Below, one piece after another: positions 35,420 to 44,957 of a stretch of 64,000 nucleotides of DNA (position 1 is the first letter of the stretch; every line of letters begins with the position of its first letter). Under the pieces are notes generated by a model. The model was not told the origin of the DNA, did not search any database, and saw nothing but the letters and a program-made list of their open reading frames with translations. Source of the stretch: Gemmatimonadota bacterium (GTDB lineage: Bacteria > Latescibacterota > UBA2968 > UBA8231); the NCBI GenBank assembly GCA_018673255.1, contig JABHDC010000256.1:1-64000 (forward strand). Reading direction: 5' to 3'. A program made the translations under genes and the position numbers.

Positions 35420-35570
35420 TTGGCCCTCGTCGGCAATTCGTGAACAGCTCGTCATACGATGGGGGGAAGTCGCCCTGTGGCACAAGAGGTGGCCCACACT
35501 GGCGTCGGGACAGGGCATTCATCTTCCTTTGGGCACAGGCCAAGCCAACCCCGGAGGAAGGTGGAGGAAG

Positions 35571-36482
35571 ATGGCTCGTGTTCTCGGATTGCTCGCCAGC
35601 GGTCGGACGAAGGGATTCACAGCGCGACTCCTCGAAGCGGCCACGATGGGGGCTGAGAGTGTGGCGGGGGTCGAGATCGAATACGTCCACCTGCACAAGT
35701 ATCAGATTCGCCCGTGTGCCAGTTGCTTCAGCTGCATCCGCAGGCAGGAGCATACGTGCGCCCAACACGACGACATGGGGGCGAAAGGGGCGCTGATGGA
35801 GAAGGTGAAAACGGCCAATGGCTGGATTCTGGCAGATGCCGTGCACTTCTGGGGACCCAGCGCGCAGGCCCACCTGTTCGTCGAACGCTGTTATCCCTTC
35901 TTGTGGAGTGGGGATCTGAATGGCATGCCCTTCGCATCCATTTCCTGCGCCAGCAACCAGGGCATGCAACGCCTGGCGACGACGGAGATCTGCAAGTGGG
36001 CCTTCGCTTTTGGCATGCGATATGTCGGCGGGCTGCCGGTACACACGACCCACCTGGAATGGGCCGTGGGGCAGGCAAAGGATCTTGGACGTCTGCTGGG
36101 GGAGGCGGCGTTGCGCGACGAAGAAGGACGTATCGAGTATCCTGAACCGGATCGGTATGTCGATTCCCTCGACCATCCCTTCAGCGTGCTGGAACCGTAT
36201 CTCGACAATCTCACCAATGGCACCATGGCGTATGAGGATTCCCTGATCGCTCAGGGGCTCGAAAGCTTCAACAACGAAGAGGCTCTCGATCTTCTGCGGC
36301 AGGCCCGCGAGCCCTTCGAAGGCGCCCTGGCGCACTTTGCCGGCGGTGACCGTCAGGCGGCGTGTGCTGATCTTGTGCGTGCCAGTGCCCTGTGGACGCA
36401 CGCCACGTGGCAGGAATTCCTGGCCAGCGATGTCATCAAGTCCGAAGTCCCCGGAGCCTATCGCCCGCTGGCGGACGCCTGA
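35571..36482 (+). CDS. NADPH-dependent FMN reductase-like flavodoxin protein
   Basis: 303 residues. An N-terminal flavodoxin-like fold (VLGLLASGRTKGFTARLLEAA, where SGRTKG binds FMN phosphate) is followed by a CASCFSCI motif and a helical tail (residues about 190-303) not seen in the smallest family members. The Cys pair suggests an iron-sulfur or disulfide function as in iron-sulfur flavoproteins. The ATG at 35571 has GGAGGAAG upstream. It is 11 bp from the TetM-like gene, which may share its transcript. Confidence 0.8.
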   Translation: MARVLGLLASGRTKGFTARLLEAATMGAESVAGVEIEYVHLHKYQIRPCASCFSCIRRQEHTCAQHDDMGAKGALMEKVKTANGWILADAVHFWGPSAQAHLFVERCYPFLWSGDLNGMPFASISCASNQGMQRLATTEICKWAFAFGMRYVGGLPVHTTHLEWAVGQAKDLGRLLGEAALRDEEGRIEYPEPDRYVDSLDHPFSVLEPYLDNLTNGTMAYEDSLIAQGLESFNNEEALDLLRQAREPFEGALAHFAGGDRQAACADLVRASALWTHATWQEFLASDVIKSEVPGAYRPLADA

Positions 36483-36493
36483 AAGGCCCTCGT

Positions 36494-38455
36494 TTGCCCC
36501 AATCGATCCGAAATCTCGGCATCCTGGCCCACGTCGATGCTGGCAAGACGACGCTGACGGAATCTCTGCTGCTGCACAGCGGCAGTATTGCAGATGCCGG
36601 TTACGTCGATCGTGGCACGAGTCGCTCCGACGTCATGGATGTGGAGCGTCGGCGGGGGATCTCCGTGCGTGCCTCGGCGCTGTGCTTCGAGTGGCAGGGG
36701 ATTCAGATCAACCTTATCGACACGCCGGGACACGTCGACTTCAGCGCCGAGGTGGAGCGATCGTTGCGCGTCCTGGACGCCGTGATTCTCGTCGTGTGCT
36801 GCTCGGCCGGTGTGCAGACGCAGACGGAAGTCATCTGGCGTGCCCTGCGAGAGCGGGATCTGCCCGTATTTCTCTTCGTCAACAAGATCGACCGCATGGG
36901 CGCTGATCCGGATGCGGTACGCGAACAACTGCGCCAGGAGTTGTCCGAGCGGATCGTGCCCGTCGATGAGGTGCGTGGCGCCGGCGATCTGGCGGCGACT
37001 GTAACGGCTGTTGATGATCAACGCCAGCGAGCACTACTCGAAGCCGTGGCCGCCGAAGACGACACACTGCTGGAACGTTATCTGGCCGAGGCTGAGATCA
37101 CCGACGACGAGATCCGACAGAGTCTGGCACACAGTGTCGCCCAACGGCGCATCTTTCCCGTTTTCTGTGGCAGTGCCAAGAGTGGCGAAGGGGTCGAGCC
37201 CCTGTTGGAAGGGATCGCACAGCTATTGCCTGATGCACCTGGCGATCCGGATGCACCTGCATCGGCCATCGTCTTTCGCCGCGATCGAGATGATCGGTTG
37301 GGGCAGATCGCCGCCATTCGAGTATACGCGGGTCGTCTGCGACCGCGGGATCGGATCCAGAATCTGACAGGAGATCGCCAGGAGCAGATCACGCAGATCA
37401 AACGGTTGTCTCTGGACCGCCTCGAGGATGCATCTGAACTGGCAGCGGGAGATATCGGATTTCTCTGTGGCATGCCCGAGGCCCGGATTGGTGATGTCCT
37501 CGGCGACGATGGCCCCGTGCCGGGTGAGGTCCGCTGGACGCAGCCACTGCTCTCCGTGCAGGTCTCGCCGGCAGATGATGCACAGCTGCCGGATCTGCTG
37601 GCCGCACTGGAGCAACTGTCGCGTGAAGACCCGCTGCTGGATCTGCGTTGGCATGCGGATGAACGTGAACTGCACGTGCGGATCATGGGCGCTGTGCAGG
37701 TCGAGATCCTCACGGAAATCCTGCAGACCCGATTTGGCCTGGAAGCTCAGTTGCAGGAGCCGACGGTCATCTATCGGGAGACCCCTGCCACGGCGGCCGA
37801 TGGTGCCGAGAGCTACACGATGCCGAAGCCGTGCTGGGCGATTGTCGGCCTACATCTCGAACCCGGCGAACCCGGGTCGGGTGTCGAATTCCGGTCAGAG
37901 GTTGGCAAGAGCGATATCCATCCGAAGTATCAGAACGAGATCCGGCAGATGCTGCCCACGGCGCTCAGTCAGGGCATCAAGGGCTGGGAAGTGACCGATC
38001 TGCGGATCACCCTCGTCGAAGGCAGTCACCATCTACTGCACAGCCGGTCCGGTGATTTCAAACTGGCGGCTCATATGGCGATCATGAAGGGCCTGCAGGC
38101 GGCTGACACGACGCTTCTGGAGCCGATGCTCGCCTTCCGCATCCACGGGCCGGATCATCTCATCGGTCGTGTCACGTCTGACATCATCAATATGCGGGGG
38201 CAGATCGAGCCGGCTCAGGTCGATGAGGGCAGTTTCATCCTCACGGGCCGGGTGCCCCTGGCGACGTCGATGGACTACGTGGTCCAGTTGAGTTCGCTAA
38301 GTAGCGGCCGCGCCTCGCTCTCGGCGCAGTTCGATGGGTACGATCCCTGCCCGAGCGAATTGGGCCAGGTGCGACCTTATCGCGGCATATCGCCGCTGGA
38401 TCGCGCCAAATACATCCTCTGGTGGCGTGGGGCGATCACCGATTCGCACCGGTGA
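36494..38455 (+). CDS. TetM/TetO-family ribosomal-protection-like GTPase
   Basis: 653 residues, close to TetM (639). The GTPase motifs are intact: AHVDAGKTT (G1), DVERRRGIS (G2/switch), IDTPGHVDF with the catalytic His, NKIDRMG and SAKSG. Domain IV and the C-terminal CTD (LEPMLAFRIHGPDHL, RVTSDIINMRGQI) follow the TetM rather than EF-G pattern. Such proteins dislodge tetracycline from the ribosome; ancestral members may have other roles. Translation starts at TTG 36494 with AAGG upstream. A lone copy with no adjacent mobile element suggests a housekeeping or intrinsic role. The switch region and domain IV tip would need checking for tetracycline specificity. Confidence 0.87.
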   Translation: MPQSIRNLGILAHVDAGKTTLTESLLLHSGSIADAGYVDRGTSRSDVMDVERRRGISVRASALCFEWQGIQINLIDTPGHVDFSAEVERSLRVLDAVILVVCCSAGVQTQTEVIWRALRERDLPVFLFVNKIDRMGADPDAVREQLRQELSERIVPVDEVRGAGDLAATVTAVDDQRQRALLEAVAAEDDTLLERYLAEAEITDDEIRQSLAHSVAQRRIFPVFCGSAKSGEGVEPLLEGIAQLLPDAPGDPDAPASAIVFRRDRDDRLGQIAAIRVYAGRLRPRDRIQNLTGDRQEQITQIKRLSLDRLEDASELAAGDIGFLCGMPEARIGDVLGDDGPVPGEVRWTQPLLSVQVSPADDAQLPDLLAALEQLSREDPLLDLRWHADERELHVRIMGAVQVEILTEILQTRFGLEAQLQEPTVIYRETPATAADGAESYTMPKPCWAIVGLHLEPGEPGSGVEFRSEVGKSDIHPKYQNEIRQMLPTALSQGIKGWEVTDLRITLVEGSHHLLHSRSGDFKLAAHMAIMKGLQAADTTLLEPMLAFRIHGPDHLIGRVTSDIINMRGQIEPAQVDEGSFILTGRVPLATSMDYVVQLSSLSSGRASLSAQFDGYDPCPSELGQVRPYRGISPLDRAKYILWWRGAITDSHR

Positions 38456-38467
38456 GTTGGAGCCCGG

Positions 38468-39349
38468 TCAGCGCTGGGTGGACAGGCTGATACCAAAGGC
38501 GGGGGTGGCGATGCCATTGCGCAGACGCCTGACCATGGTGCCCGATACGGATAGCTCCAGATCGTGTGAGAGTCTCAACCCGACCCGGGGGCCGAAGCTG
38601 ATGTATCTGCGGTGGTTTCCATAGAGGCCGCCGGCACCGCCGCTGACAGCATCATCGCCATTGTCGCGTGAGGAGAGCCACTGGGTGCGCAGCCCCAGGG
38701 ACAATCGGCGCCACCTCGTTCCTCCTTCTGCTGTAACGGACACGTCATCGTCATAGCCGTCATGGCGCAGATTGTAGGCGATCTCCAGACCCAGGTGCCC
38801 TGGCCAGGGATATAGTGAGCGGCCGAAGAGCAGGGCGACCTGCTGATTGAACTCGCCGTCACCGGTGAGCAGGCCATTGGTCTGGGTATCGTCGCCGATG
38901 GGCAGGCCCAGTCTCAGGGCGGCGCTGAGAACGCCCACATCCGAATCCAGCAGGCGATAACGAAGGCCAAGCTCGGCATCGGCGATTCCATGTACAGCAT
39001 CCCCGCCGAAATAGACGAAGTCAGATTCGCGCCCCAGCTGCTCATTCAGGGTGATTCGCTTGAACATGGGCAGATAGGCGACGAGGGTGAGATCATCTCG
39101 CAGGCCGTATTCGACGTAGGCGCCGAGCGTGTATTCAGCGAGTGTGGGGATCTGGGTCGGGTGGCCCTCGCGATCTCGGTAGTCGTCGCCACGCAGCATC
39201 GCTGCTGAGATCTCGTAGTAGCCATGGCCCTGCGCCTGCGTCCAGGCGCCAGCATCCACCCGAGTGGAGATGGCCAGGGCCAGGACACAACCCAGCAGGA
39301 TGGCGGCCGGGCGAATCACACGGCGAATCATGTCGAGTCGATGTGCCAT
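38468..39349 (-). CDS. Outer-membrane beta-barrel protein
   Basis: 293 residues with a signal peptide (RPAAILLGCVLALAISTRVDAGA). Alternating-hydrophobicity strands with aromatic girdles (GHGYYEISAAML, YVEYGLRDDLTLVAYLP, LGLRYRLLDSDVGVL) end in the periodic C-terminal pattern of outer-membrane barrels. It resembles the phenol-degradation/MetA-type porin family. The ATG at 39349 lies two bp from the end of the DM13 lipoprotein gene, so both are one operon. Transport function is unknown. Confidence 0.75.
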   Translation of the reverse strand: MAHRLDMIRRVIRPAAILLGCVLALAISTRVDAGAWTQAQGHGYYEISAAMLRGDDYRDREGHPTQIPTLAEYTLGAYVEYGLRDDLTLVAYLPMFKRITLNEQLGRESDFVYFGGDAVHGIADAELGLRYRLLDSDVGVLSAALRLGLPIGDDTQTNGLLTGDGEFNQQVALLFGRSLYPWPGHLGLEIAYNLRHDGYDDDVSVTAEGGTRWRRLSLGLRTQWLSSRDNGDDAVSGGAGGLYGNHRRYISFGPRVGLRLSHDLELSVSGTMVRRLRNGIATPAFGISLSTQR

Positions 39350-39351
39350 GG

Positions 39352-40302
39352 TCACTCCAACTCCGCCAGTCCGAAACTGACATTGAATGGCACACAATGG
39401 ATGATGACCCAACCATAGTCGCCGAGTTGTGTGTCCGCAGGCAGATCGTAGAATTGTTCGCCGCGCAGGGCCTTCAATTCACCGAGATTGATACTGCCGG
39501 GTGCTACCTGGTCGACGGGACTGAGGAAGACCTCGAGTCGTGGGCCCTGGTCGATGACGAAGTCCTCGAGGAAATTCAGGACCAGTTGGTCTTCGTCGTC
39601 GGGACTCAGGATGGCTGTGCCTTCACAGTTGTAGCCGCCACGACTGAAGAAGGCGCCTCTCAGATGGGTGCCCAGGACGGAGATCTCGATGCCCGCACTC
39701 CGGATCCCCGCCGTCGTGGCGCGAACCTGGGCCGTGCCGCCGCCGCGCGCGACCCCGACCCCTGCCGTGTCGACGGTGATCACAGCCCCATCAGAGGAAT
39801 CCCACGAGTAACCCTCAGATGCCAGCTCGCCACCGGTCGCATTGTGACTGGTCGCCTGGAAGCGCACGGTGTCTCCTATGCTCAGACTCGTAGATTCCGG
39901 TGCGACGCGGACCAGGGCGAGTTGAGTCGTGGGATCTTCCACGACGGTGACCAGCGCCGTCGCCTGAGCGAGAATAGAGTCTGCGTCAGATACACTCACG
40001 GTGATGGCTGCCTGTCCCAGACTGAGGCCCTGAATCGTGCCGTCCAATGCGGTCAGGGCGACTTCGGGACGGCCACTGACGTATTCTATGGTGAGTGTGC
40101 TGTCCGGCTCGCCGTATTCATCATAGAACACGACACGCAGATCGATCTGCTCGCCGATCTGCAGGGCCGCCATTGATGGGCTGATCTCGACACGGGCAGG
40201 TACTCGCATCGGTGGATCGGCGATGTAGTCGGTGCCGATACAGCCGGAGGCGAACCACACCAGGGCCAGCTGTGAAAGATGAATGGCAAGTCGGCCGGGC
40301 AA
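39352..40302 (-). CDS. Lipoprotein with bacterial Ig-like (Big_2) domain and C-terminal DM13 domain
   Basis: 316 residues. A lipobox (WFASGC) follows an N-terminal hydrophobic stretch. Two Ig-like repeats (VEISPSMAALQIGEQIDLRV, VRVAPESTSLSIGDTVRFQA) precede a DM13 domain at about 215-315. DM13 is marked by AILSPDDEDQLVLNFLEDF and VIIHCVPFNVSFG, where the Cys is the conserved one. DM13 is thought to take part in electron transfer or redox of Cys-containing partners. The TTG at 40302 is chosen since GGAAGG lies upstream and the lipobox falls at the right distance. It is followed by the barrel gene in the same operon. Confidence 0.8.
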   Translation of the reverse strand: MPGRLAIHLSQLALVWFASGCIGTDYIADPPMRVPARVEISPSMAALQIGEQIDLRVVFYDEYGEPDSTLTIEYVSGRPEVALTALDGTIQGLSLGQAAITVSVSDADSILAQATALVTVVEDPTTQLALVRVAPESTSLSIGDTVRFQATSHNATGGELASEGYSWDSSDGAVITVDTAGVGVARGGGTAQVRATTAGIRSAGIEISVLGTHLRGAFFSRGGYNCEGTAILSPDDEDQLVLNFLEDFVIDQGPRLEVFLSPVDQVAPGSINLGELKALRGEQFYDLPADTQLGDYGWVIIHCVPFNVSFGLAELE

Positions 40303-40459
40303 GGTGACCTTCCGCGTCGGGTGTGTCTCTGGAGAACCGAACAGTTTTCCGGCAATATGGTGTTGGATGATCTGGAGCCAATGTAGGGTTCTTGACCGCA
40401 CCCCACAGGGGCGTCGTGATTGCCCTGTCAGGGTGTGGAAATCTGTGAAGGAGAACACG

Positions 40460-41407
40460 ATGAGAAAGCTTCGACTGGGTGCGACCGATCTTGAGGTCTC
40501 CGCCATCGCCTATGGTGGTATGAGTTTGACGGCAGATCGTGCCGAGGAAGGGAAGAAGGCCGTGGCTGCCGCCTTCGAAGGGGGGATCAACTTCTTCGAC
40601 ACGGCTGATGTGTATGGCACGGGAGAGGCCGAGACGATTCTGGGGGATGCACTGAGGGAGGCCGGCATCCGCAGAGAGGATGTGGTGATCGCCAGCAAGT
40701 GCGGGATCGTTTTCAAGGGCATGGAACCGGCCTACGACTACAAGGCGTATGATCTGTCGAAGGATTACCTGGTCAGCAGTTGTGAGGCATCACTGAAGCG
40801 GCTCGGTGTGGAGTATCTGGATCTGTATCAGCCGCATCGTGTCGACTACCTGACCCATCCTGAAGAGACCGCCGCTGCCCTGGAGCAGTTGCAGGCAGAT
40901 GGCAAGATCCGATATGCAGGCGTCAGCAACTACTCGGCTGACGAAATCCGTGCACTGACGGCGTATACGCGCATCGAGTCCCTGCAGACGCGGTTCAGCC
41001 TGTTGCATCTGGAGCCCCTGGAGACGGGTCTGACTGCCGTCTGCTGTGAGCAGCAGATGAGTGTCCTGTGCTACAGCCCTCTGCAGAAAGGCATGCTGGC
41101 CTCAGGAAAGACCGCGGCTCATGATGACTGGCAGCAGCAGCGGGAGGCCGGCGTCTGCGCGCAGGTCGCTGAAATGGCTTCCACTCTCGGCGTCACACCG
41201 GGACAGCTGGCCCTGGCATGGCTGATGAAGCTGCCGGGGGGTGTCATCCCGCTGGTGGGTACGGCCAGTGTCGAACATATCACGGAGGCCATCGGTGCCT
41301 CCGATGTCAGCATCGATCGCGATGACTGGTACGAACTGATGGTGATGGGGCGCGGTCGTGGGATGCCCTGGGGCCAGCGTCCATTCTTCTACGTGAAGGA
41401 GCGGTAA
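40460..41407 (+). CDS. Aldo/keto reductase
   Basis: 315 residues, the normal AKR length. The catalytic tetrad is intact: Asp47, Tyr52, Lys80 and His126. FDTADVYG and ASKCG surround them. NADPH-linked carbonyl reduction is expected. Unlike the paralogue at 5699 it has no export signal or Cys cluster, so it is cytoplasmic. The ribosome binding site GAAGGAG is good. The ABC-F gene starts ten bases after its stop. The substrate is unknown. Confidence 0.92.
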   Translation: MRKLRLGATDLEVSAIAYGGMSLTADRAEEGKKAVAAAFEGGINFFDTADVYGTGEAETILGDALREAGIRREDVVIASKCGIVFKGMEPAYDYKAYDLSKDYLVSSCEASLKRLGVEYLDLYQPHRVDYLTHPEETAAALEQLQADGKIRYAGVSNYSADEIRALTAYTRIESLQTRFSLLHLEPLETGLTAVCCEQQMSVLCYSPLQKGMLASGKTAAHDDWQQQREAGVCAQVAEMASTLGVTPGQLALAWLMKLPGGVIPLVGTASVEHITEAIGASDVSIDRDDWYELMVMGRGRGMPWGQRPFFYVKER

Positions 41408-41416
41408 TACCGGTAC

Positions 41417-43189
41417 ATGGCAATCGTCTCTCTCAATGGAATTGCTCTGGGCTATGACGTCCAGCTGTTCAGCGGCGTCAATCTCCAGATCGAGCCGGGT
41501 GAACGTGTCTGCCTGCTCGGACGTAATGGGGCGGGCAAGTCGAGTCTGCTGAAGATCCTCCACGGCGATGTGAAGGCCGATGCCGGTGCCATACACTGGC
41601 AGCCGCACACACGTGTTGCCCTGCTTTCACAGGAGGTCCCCGCCGGGCTCGAAGGCACGATTCGCGAGATCGTTGCCGCTGCGGTACCCGAAAGCAGGAC
41701 GGGGCCGCCTATGGTCGACATTGTGCTATCGAAGATGCAGCTGTCCCCCGAGGCAGATTTCGCGACCCTCTCGGTAGGCATGAAGCGTCGGGCCTTGCTG
41801 GCTCGGGCGCTGGCAACGGAGCCGGATCTGCTTCTGCTGGATGAGCCCACGAACCACCTGGACATCGAGGCCATCGTCTGGCTCGAAGAATTCCTTCTCA
41901 AGCGTCGTGGCGCCCTGCTCTTCATCACGCATGATCGCGCCTTAACCCGCCGACTGGCGACGCGAATTCTCGAGGTCGACCGGGGCCAGTTGTTCAACTG
42001 GAATTGCGACTATCCGACGTATCTACAACGCCGTGAGGCCCAACTCGAGGCGGAACAGGCGCAGCAGGGCCTCTTCGATCACCGATTGCGCGAAGAAGAA
42101 GCGTGGCTGCGACAAGGGGTCAAGGCACGGCGCACACGCAACGAAGGGCGCGTGCGAGCCCTGTTGCAGATGCGGGAAGATCGCCGCCAGGTGCGAGAGG
42201 GTGTCGGCGGTGTGCGTCTGAAGATTCAACAGGGCGAGAAGAGCAGCAAACGCGTCATCGAGGTAAAGGATCTGCACTTCGGTTTTGACGAGCGGCCGAT
42301 CGTTTCCGGACTGACAACAGAGATCCTTCGAGGGGACAAGATCTGTTTGCTGGGGCCCAATGGCGCCGGCAAGACCACCCTGTTACGACTGCTGCTCGGT
42401 GAACTGACGCCGCAGGCAGGACACGTGAAACACGGCCTGCGCATGCAGGTGGCGTATTTCGATCAGATGCGGGCACAACTGGACGAGGAGAAGACGGTCT
42501 TCGACAGCGTCGCCAATGGATCAGATCGCGTCGAAGTCGACGGCAAGACCAAACACGTGTTCGCCTACCTCAATGATTTCCTGTTCACCAAGCAGCAGGC
42601 GATGAACAAGGTGGCGGTCCTGTCCGGTGGTGAACGCAACCGGCTTCTGCTGGCCAAGCTGTTCACCATGCCGGCCAATATGCTCGCCCTCGACGAGCCG
42701 ACGAATGATCTGGATGCGGAGACCCTCGATGTCCTGGAGGCAATGCTTGTGAGTTTCTCGGGCACTGTCCTGCTCGTGAGCCACGACCGGACATTCCTCG
42801 ACAATGTGGCCACAGCGACGCTCTGCTTCGATGGCCGTGGTGGTGTCAAGGAATACATCGGCGGCTACACCGATTGGCTCCGGCAACAGCCATCACCCGT
42901 TCAGGCGAAGAAACCGGTTGCCGTTGCCAGTGTGGCTCCCGCGGATCGTGAACGGGTGCGGCCGCGCAAGCTCAGCTACAAGGAGACGCGCGAACTGGAC
43001 GGGTTGCCAGAGCATATCGATGGACTGGAAATGGAGATCACCAGTCTGCAGGAGACGATGGCGGCTCCTGAGACGTACACGAATGGGAGCGATGTGGCTG
43101 CCCTGGGGGGGCGACTGGTTGCGGCAGAACGTGAACTCGAGGAGGCGCTGGCTCGATGGGAAGCGCTCGAAGAGATCCGCTCAGCCTGA
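41417..43189 (+). CDS. ABC-F family ATPase, Uup-like
   Basis: 590 residues with two ABC domains. Walker A is GRNGAGKSS and GPNGAGKTT, signatures LSVGMKRRALLA and LSGGERNRLLLA, Walker B LLLDEPTNHLD and LALDEPTNDLD. A C-terminal coiled-coil extension (about 520-590) is typical of Uup. No transmembrane helices are present. ABC-F proteins act on the ribosome (translation, antibiotic protection) or, for Uup, on DNA/replication-related processes. It follows the AKR gene closely and may share its transcript. Confidence 0.92.
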   Translation: MAIVSLNGIALGYDVQLFSGVNLQIEPGERVCLLGRNGAGKSSLLKILHGDVKADAGAIHWQPHTRVALLSQEVPAGLEGTIREIVAAAVPESRTGPPMVDIVLSKMQLSPEADFATLSVGMKRRALLARALATEPDLLLLDEPTNHLDIEAIVWLEEFLLKRRGALLFITHDRALTRRLATRILEVDRGQLFNWNCDYPTYLQRREAQLEAEQAQQGLFDHRLREEEAWLRQGVKARRTRNEGRVRALLQMREDRRQVREGVGGVRLKIQQGEKSSKRVIEVKDLHFGFDERPIVSGLTTEILRGDKICLLGPNGAGKTTLLRLLLGELTPQAGHVKHGLRMQVAYFDQMRAQLDEEKTVFDSVANGSDRVEVDGKTKHVFAYLNDFLFTKQQAMNKVAVLSGGERNRLLLAKLFTMPANMLALDEPTNDLDAETLDVLEAMLVSFSGTVLLVSHDRTFLDNVATATLCFDGRGGVKEYIGGYTDWLRQQPSPVQAKKPVAVASVAPADRERVRPRKLSYKETRELDGLPEHIDGLEMEITSLQETMAAPETYTNGSDVAALGGRLVAAERELEEALARWEALEEIRSA

Positions 43190-43227
43190 CCACCCCGGTA
43201 CGCTGAGATCCGGGTCAATACGAGCGC

Positions 43228-44250
43228 ATGCCACCTTTTGGAAATGGACTGAGAATGGACACATACGGTACCGATCGAGACTGGACCGGGCAGACACCTA
43301 TCGGCTATCCGGAACGGGCCTGGGAAATCCTCGACCCGCGATTCGACGGAAATCAGGGCAATTCCACCCTCCTGCGACTCTGGCACGGCACCGGACACGA
43401 TGCGGCCCAGTGGACGGAGGGCCCCGTGTGGATGGGGGACTGGGGTTGTCTGATCTTCTCAGACATTCCCAATCATCGTACCCTGCGCTGGTGCGAAGAC
43501 GATGGCCGCGTCAGTGTCTTCCAGCATGAGTCGAACTACGCCAATGGCCACACGCGGGATCTGCAGGGCCGACTCATCGCCTGTGAGCACGATACGCGAC
43601 GTATCACGCGACGTGAATACGATGGCACCTGGACGGTGCTGGCCGATTCATGGGAGGGCAAGCCGCTGAATGCGCCCAATGACGCTGCCATTCACCCGGA
43701 TGGATCCGTGTGGTTTACCGATCCGGGCTACGGCACGCTGTGGGAATACGAAGGACACAAGGCAGAGCACGAACTACCGACACGGGTTTACCGCATCGAT
43801 GGCGGCAACGGCGAACTCAGCATGATCAGCGAAGGACAGATGCGCCGACCGAATGGGATCTGCTTCTCGCCGGATGCCACCAAGGTCTACGTCGTCGACA
43901 CGGGCAAGACCGATGGTGACTATCCGGCCAATATCGTCGAATTCGATGTGAGTGCCGATGGCACGCAGGCCGAGTCGCCACGCGTCTTCGCCGACTTCGC
44001 ACCAGGCATGACGGACGGTATCCGTTGTGACACGAATGGCAATCTGTGGTGCAGCTGGGGATGGGGCGGGGATCAGACCCATGGCGTCCGTGTGCATGCG
44101 CCGGATGGCACAACCCTGGCAATTCTTCATACACCCGAAGCGATCGGGAATCTCTGCTTCGGTGGCACGAAGAGGAATCGCCTCTTCATGGCCGGCAGCA
44201 CCTCCCTGTATGCGGTGTATGTGAATGCGAAGGGCGCGGCGCTGAGCTGA
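43228..44250 (+). CDS. SMP-30/gluconolactonase-family protein
   Basis: 340 residues. The six-bladed calcium lactonase propeller is shown by EGPVWMGDWGCLIFSDIPN, the Asn loop LNAPNDAAIHPDGSVWFTDP, RPNGICFSPDATKVYVVDTG and DGIRCDTNGNLWCSWG. The Glu/Asn/Asp metal ligands are all present. Such enzymes hydrolyse aldonolactones or act in sugar-acid metabolism. ATG 43228 is used; ATG 43255 nine residues in is equally possible. It stands 38 bp after the ABC-F gene. It probably complements the sugar oxidoreductases in the window. Confidence 0.9.
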   Translation: MPPFGNGLRMDTYGTDRDWTGQTPIGYPERAWEILDPRFDGNQGNSTLLRLWHGTGHDAAQWTEGPVWMGDWGCLIFSDIPNHRTLRWCEDDGRVSVFQHESNYANGHTRDLQGRLIACEHDTRRITRREYDGTWTVLADSWEGKPLNAPNDAAIHPDGSVWFTDPGYGTLWEYEGHKAEHELPTRVYRIDGGNGELSMISEGQMRRPNGICFSPDATKVYVVDTGKTDGDYPANIVEFDVSADGTQAESPRVFADFAPGMTDGIRCDTNGNLWCSWGWGGDQTHGVRVHAPDGTTLAILHTPEAIGNLCFGGTKRNRLFMAGSTSLYAVYVNAKGAALS

Positions 44251-44269
44251 GCCGCCCCGGTGGCCCAGT

Positions 44270-44851
44270 CTACTGAGGGACCGATAGATCACCCATCATG
44301 CGGGTGATCCGCGCAGCATACGTCACGTCCATGCTGCCCATGATCCTGGCGACCTGCTGCGGTTGCAGTTCAAACATCAGGTGAGCGACCAGGGTGTCGG
44401 ACAGACTGCCCTCGGCAAGAATTGCTGCCGCGTCATCGGGTTTGATCTTGCTGAAGGCGGGTGCCAACACACTACCCTGTTGTCGGGCACGCAGGAAGGC
44501 GGCGCTGTCACCCGTCGATTCGCGCGCCGCCAACTCCTCCTGCAAGGCGCCGCGCAACTCCACGACCTGGGCCGTGGTGAGGGCCAGAGAATTCCGGGCG
44601 GCGTTGAGACTGTCCAGTTGGGCCTCGTATTCTTGACGATAACCTTCCACCAGGGCCAGCATCGTTGTCAGCTTGTCCTCCTGGTCCATCAGGTCGTCAG
44701 GCAAGCCGCTCTGATCCTCTGCGCCTGTCAGCAGAGAGACCAGCTCCTGTGGCGAGTCGACGACGTCGGTGTAGAAGAGCATCGACACGAGGGCGGCGCT
44801 GAAGGAGAGGAACAACCCCGCAATCAGGAGTGGGGTGAGCAGGTATTTCAC
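44270..44851 (-). CDS. MotE/MgtE-N-like membrane-anchored coiled-coil protein
   Basis: About 193 residues. An N-terminal membrane helix (LLTPLLIAGLFLSFSAALVSMLF) is followed by a coiled coil (residues about 60-115). A C-terminal MgtE-N-type superhelix follows: FSKIKPDDAAAIL, MFELQPQQVARIMGSM and YAARITRMMGDL. This architecture is that of MotE, a periplasmic chaperone of the flagellar stator protein MotC. No flagellar gene is near, so the name is by architecture only. GTG 44851 is chosen because the helix would otherwise be far from the N-terminus; its binding site is weak. It converges with the SMP-30 gene. Confidence 0.7.
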   Translation of the reverse strand: MKYLLTPLLIAGLFLSFSAALVSMLFYTDVVDSPQELVSLLTGAEDQSGLPDDLMDQEDKLTTMLALVEGYRQEYEAQLDSLNAARNSLALTTAQVVELRGALQEELAARESTGDSAAFLRARQQGSVLAPAFSKIKPDDAAAILAEGSLSDTLVAHLMFELQPQQVARIMGSMDVTYAARITRMMGDLSVPQ

Positions 44852-44957
44852 GCGAGAGCACCGGGCAAAGAGAGAAGCCTTACAGGAGTACAGATCGGCA
44901 GATCTGTGAATCCCTTGAGAAACCGACACATGACGACGAGAAACTGAAGGCGTTACG

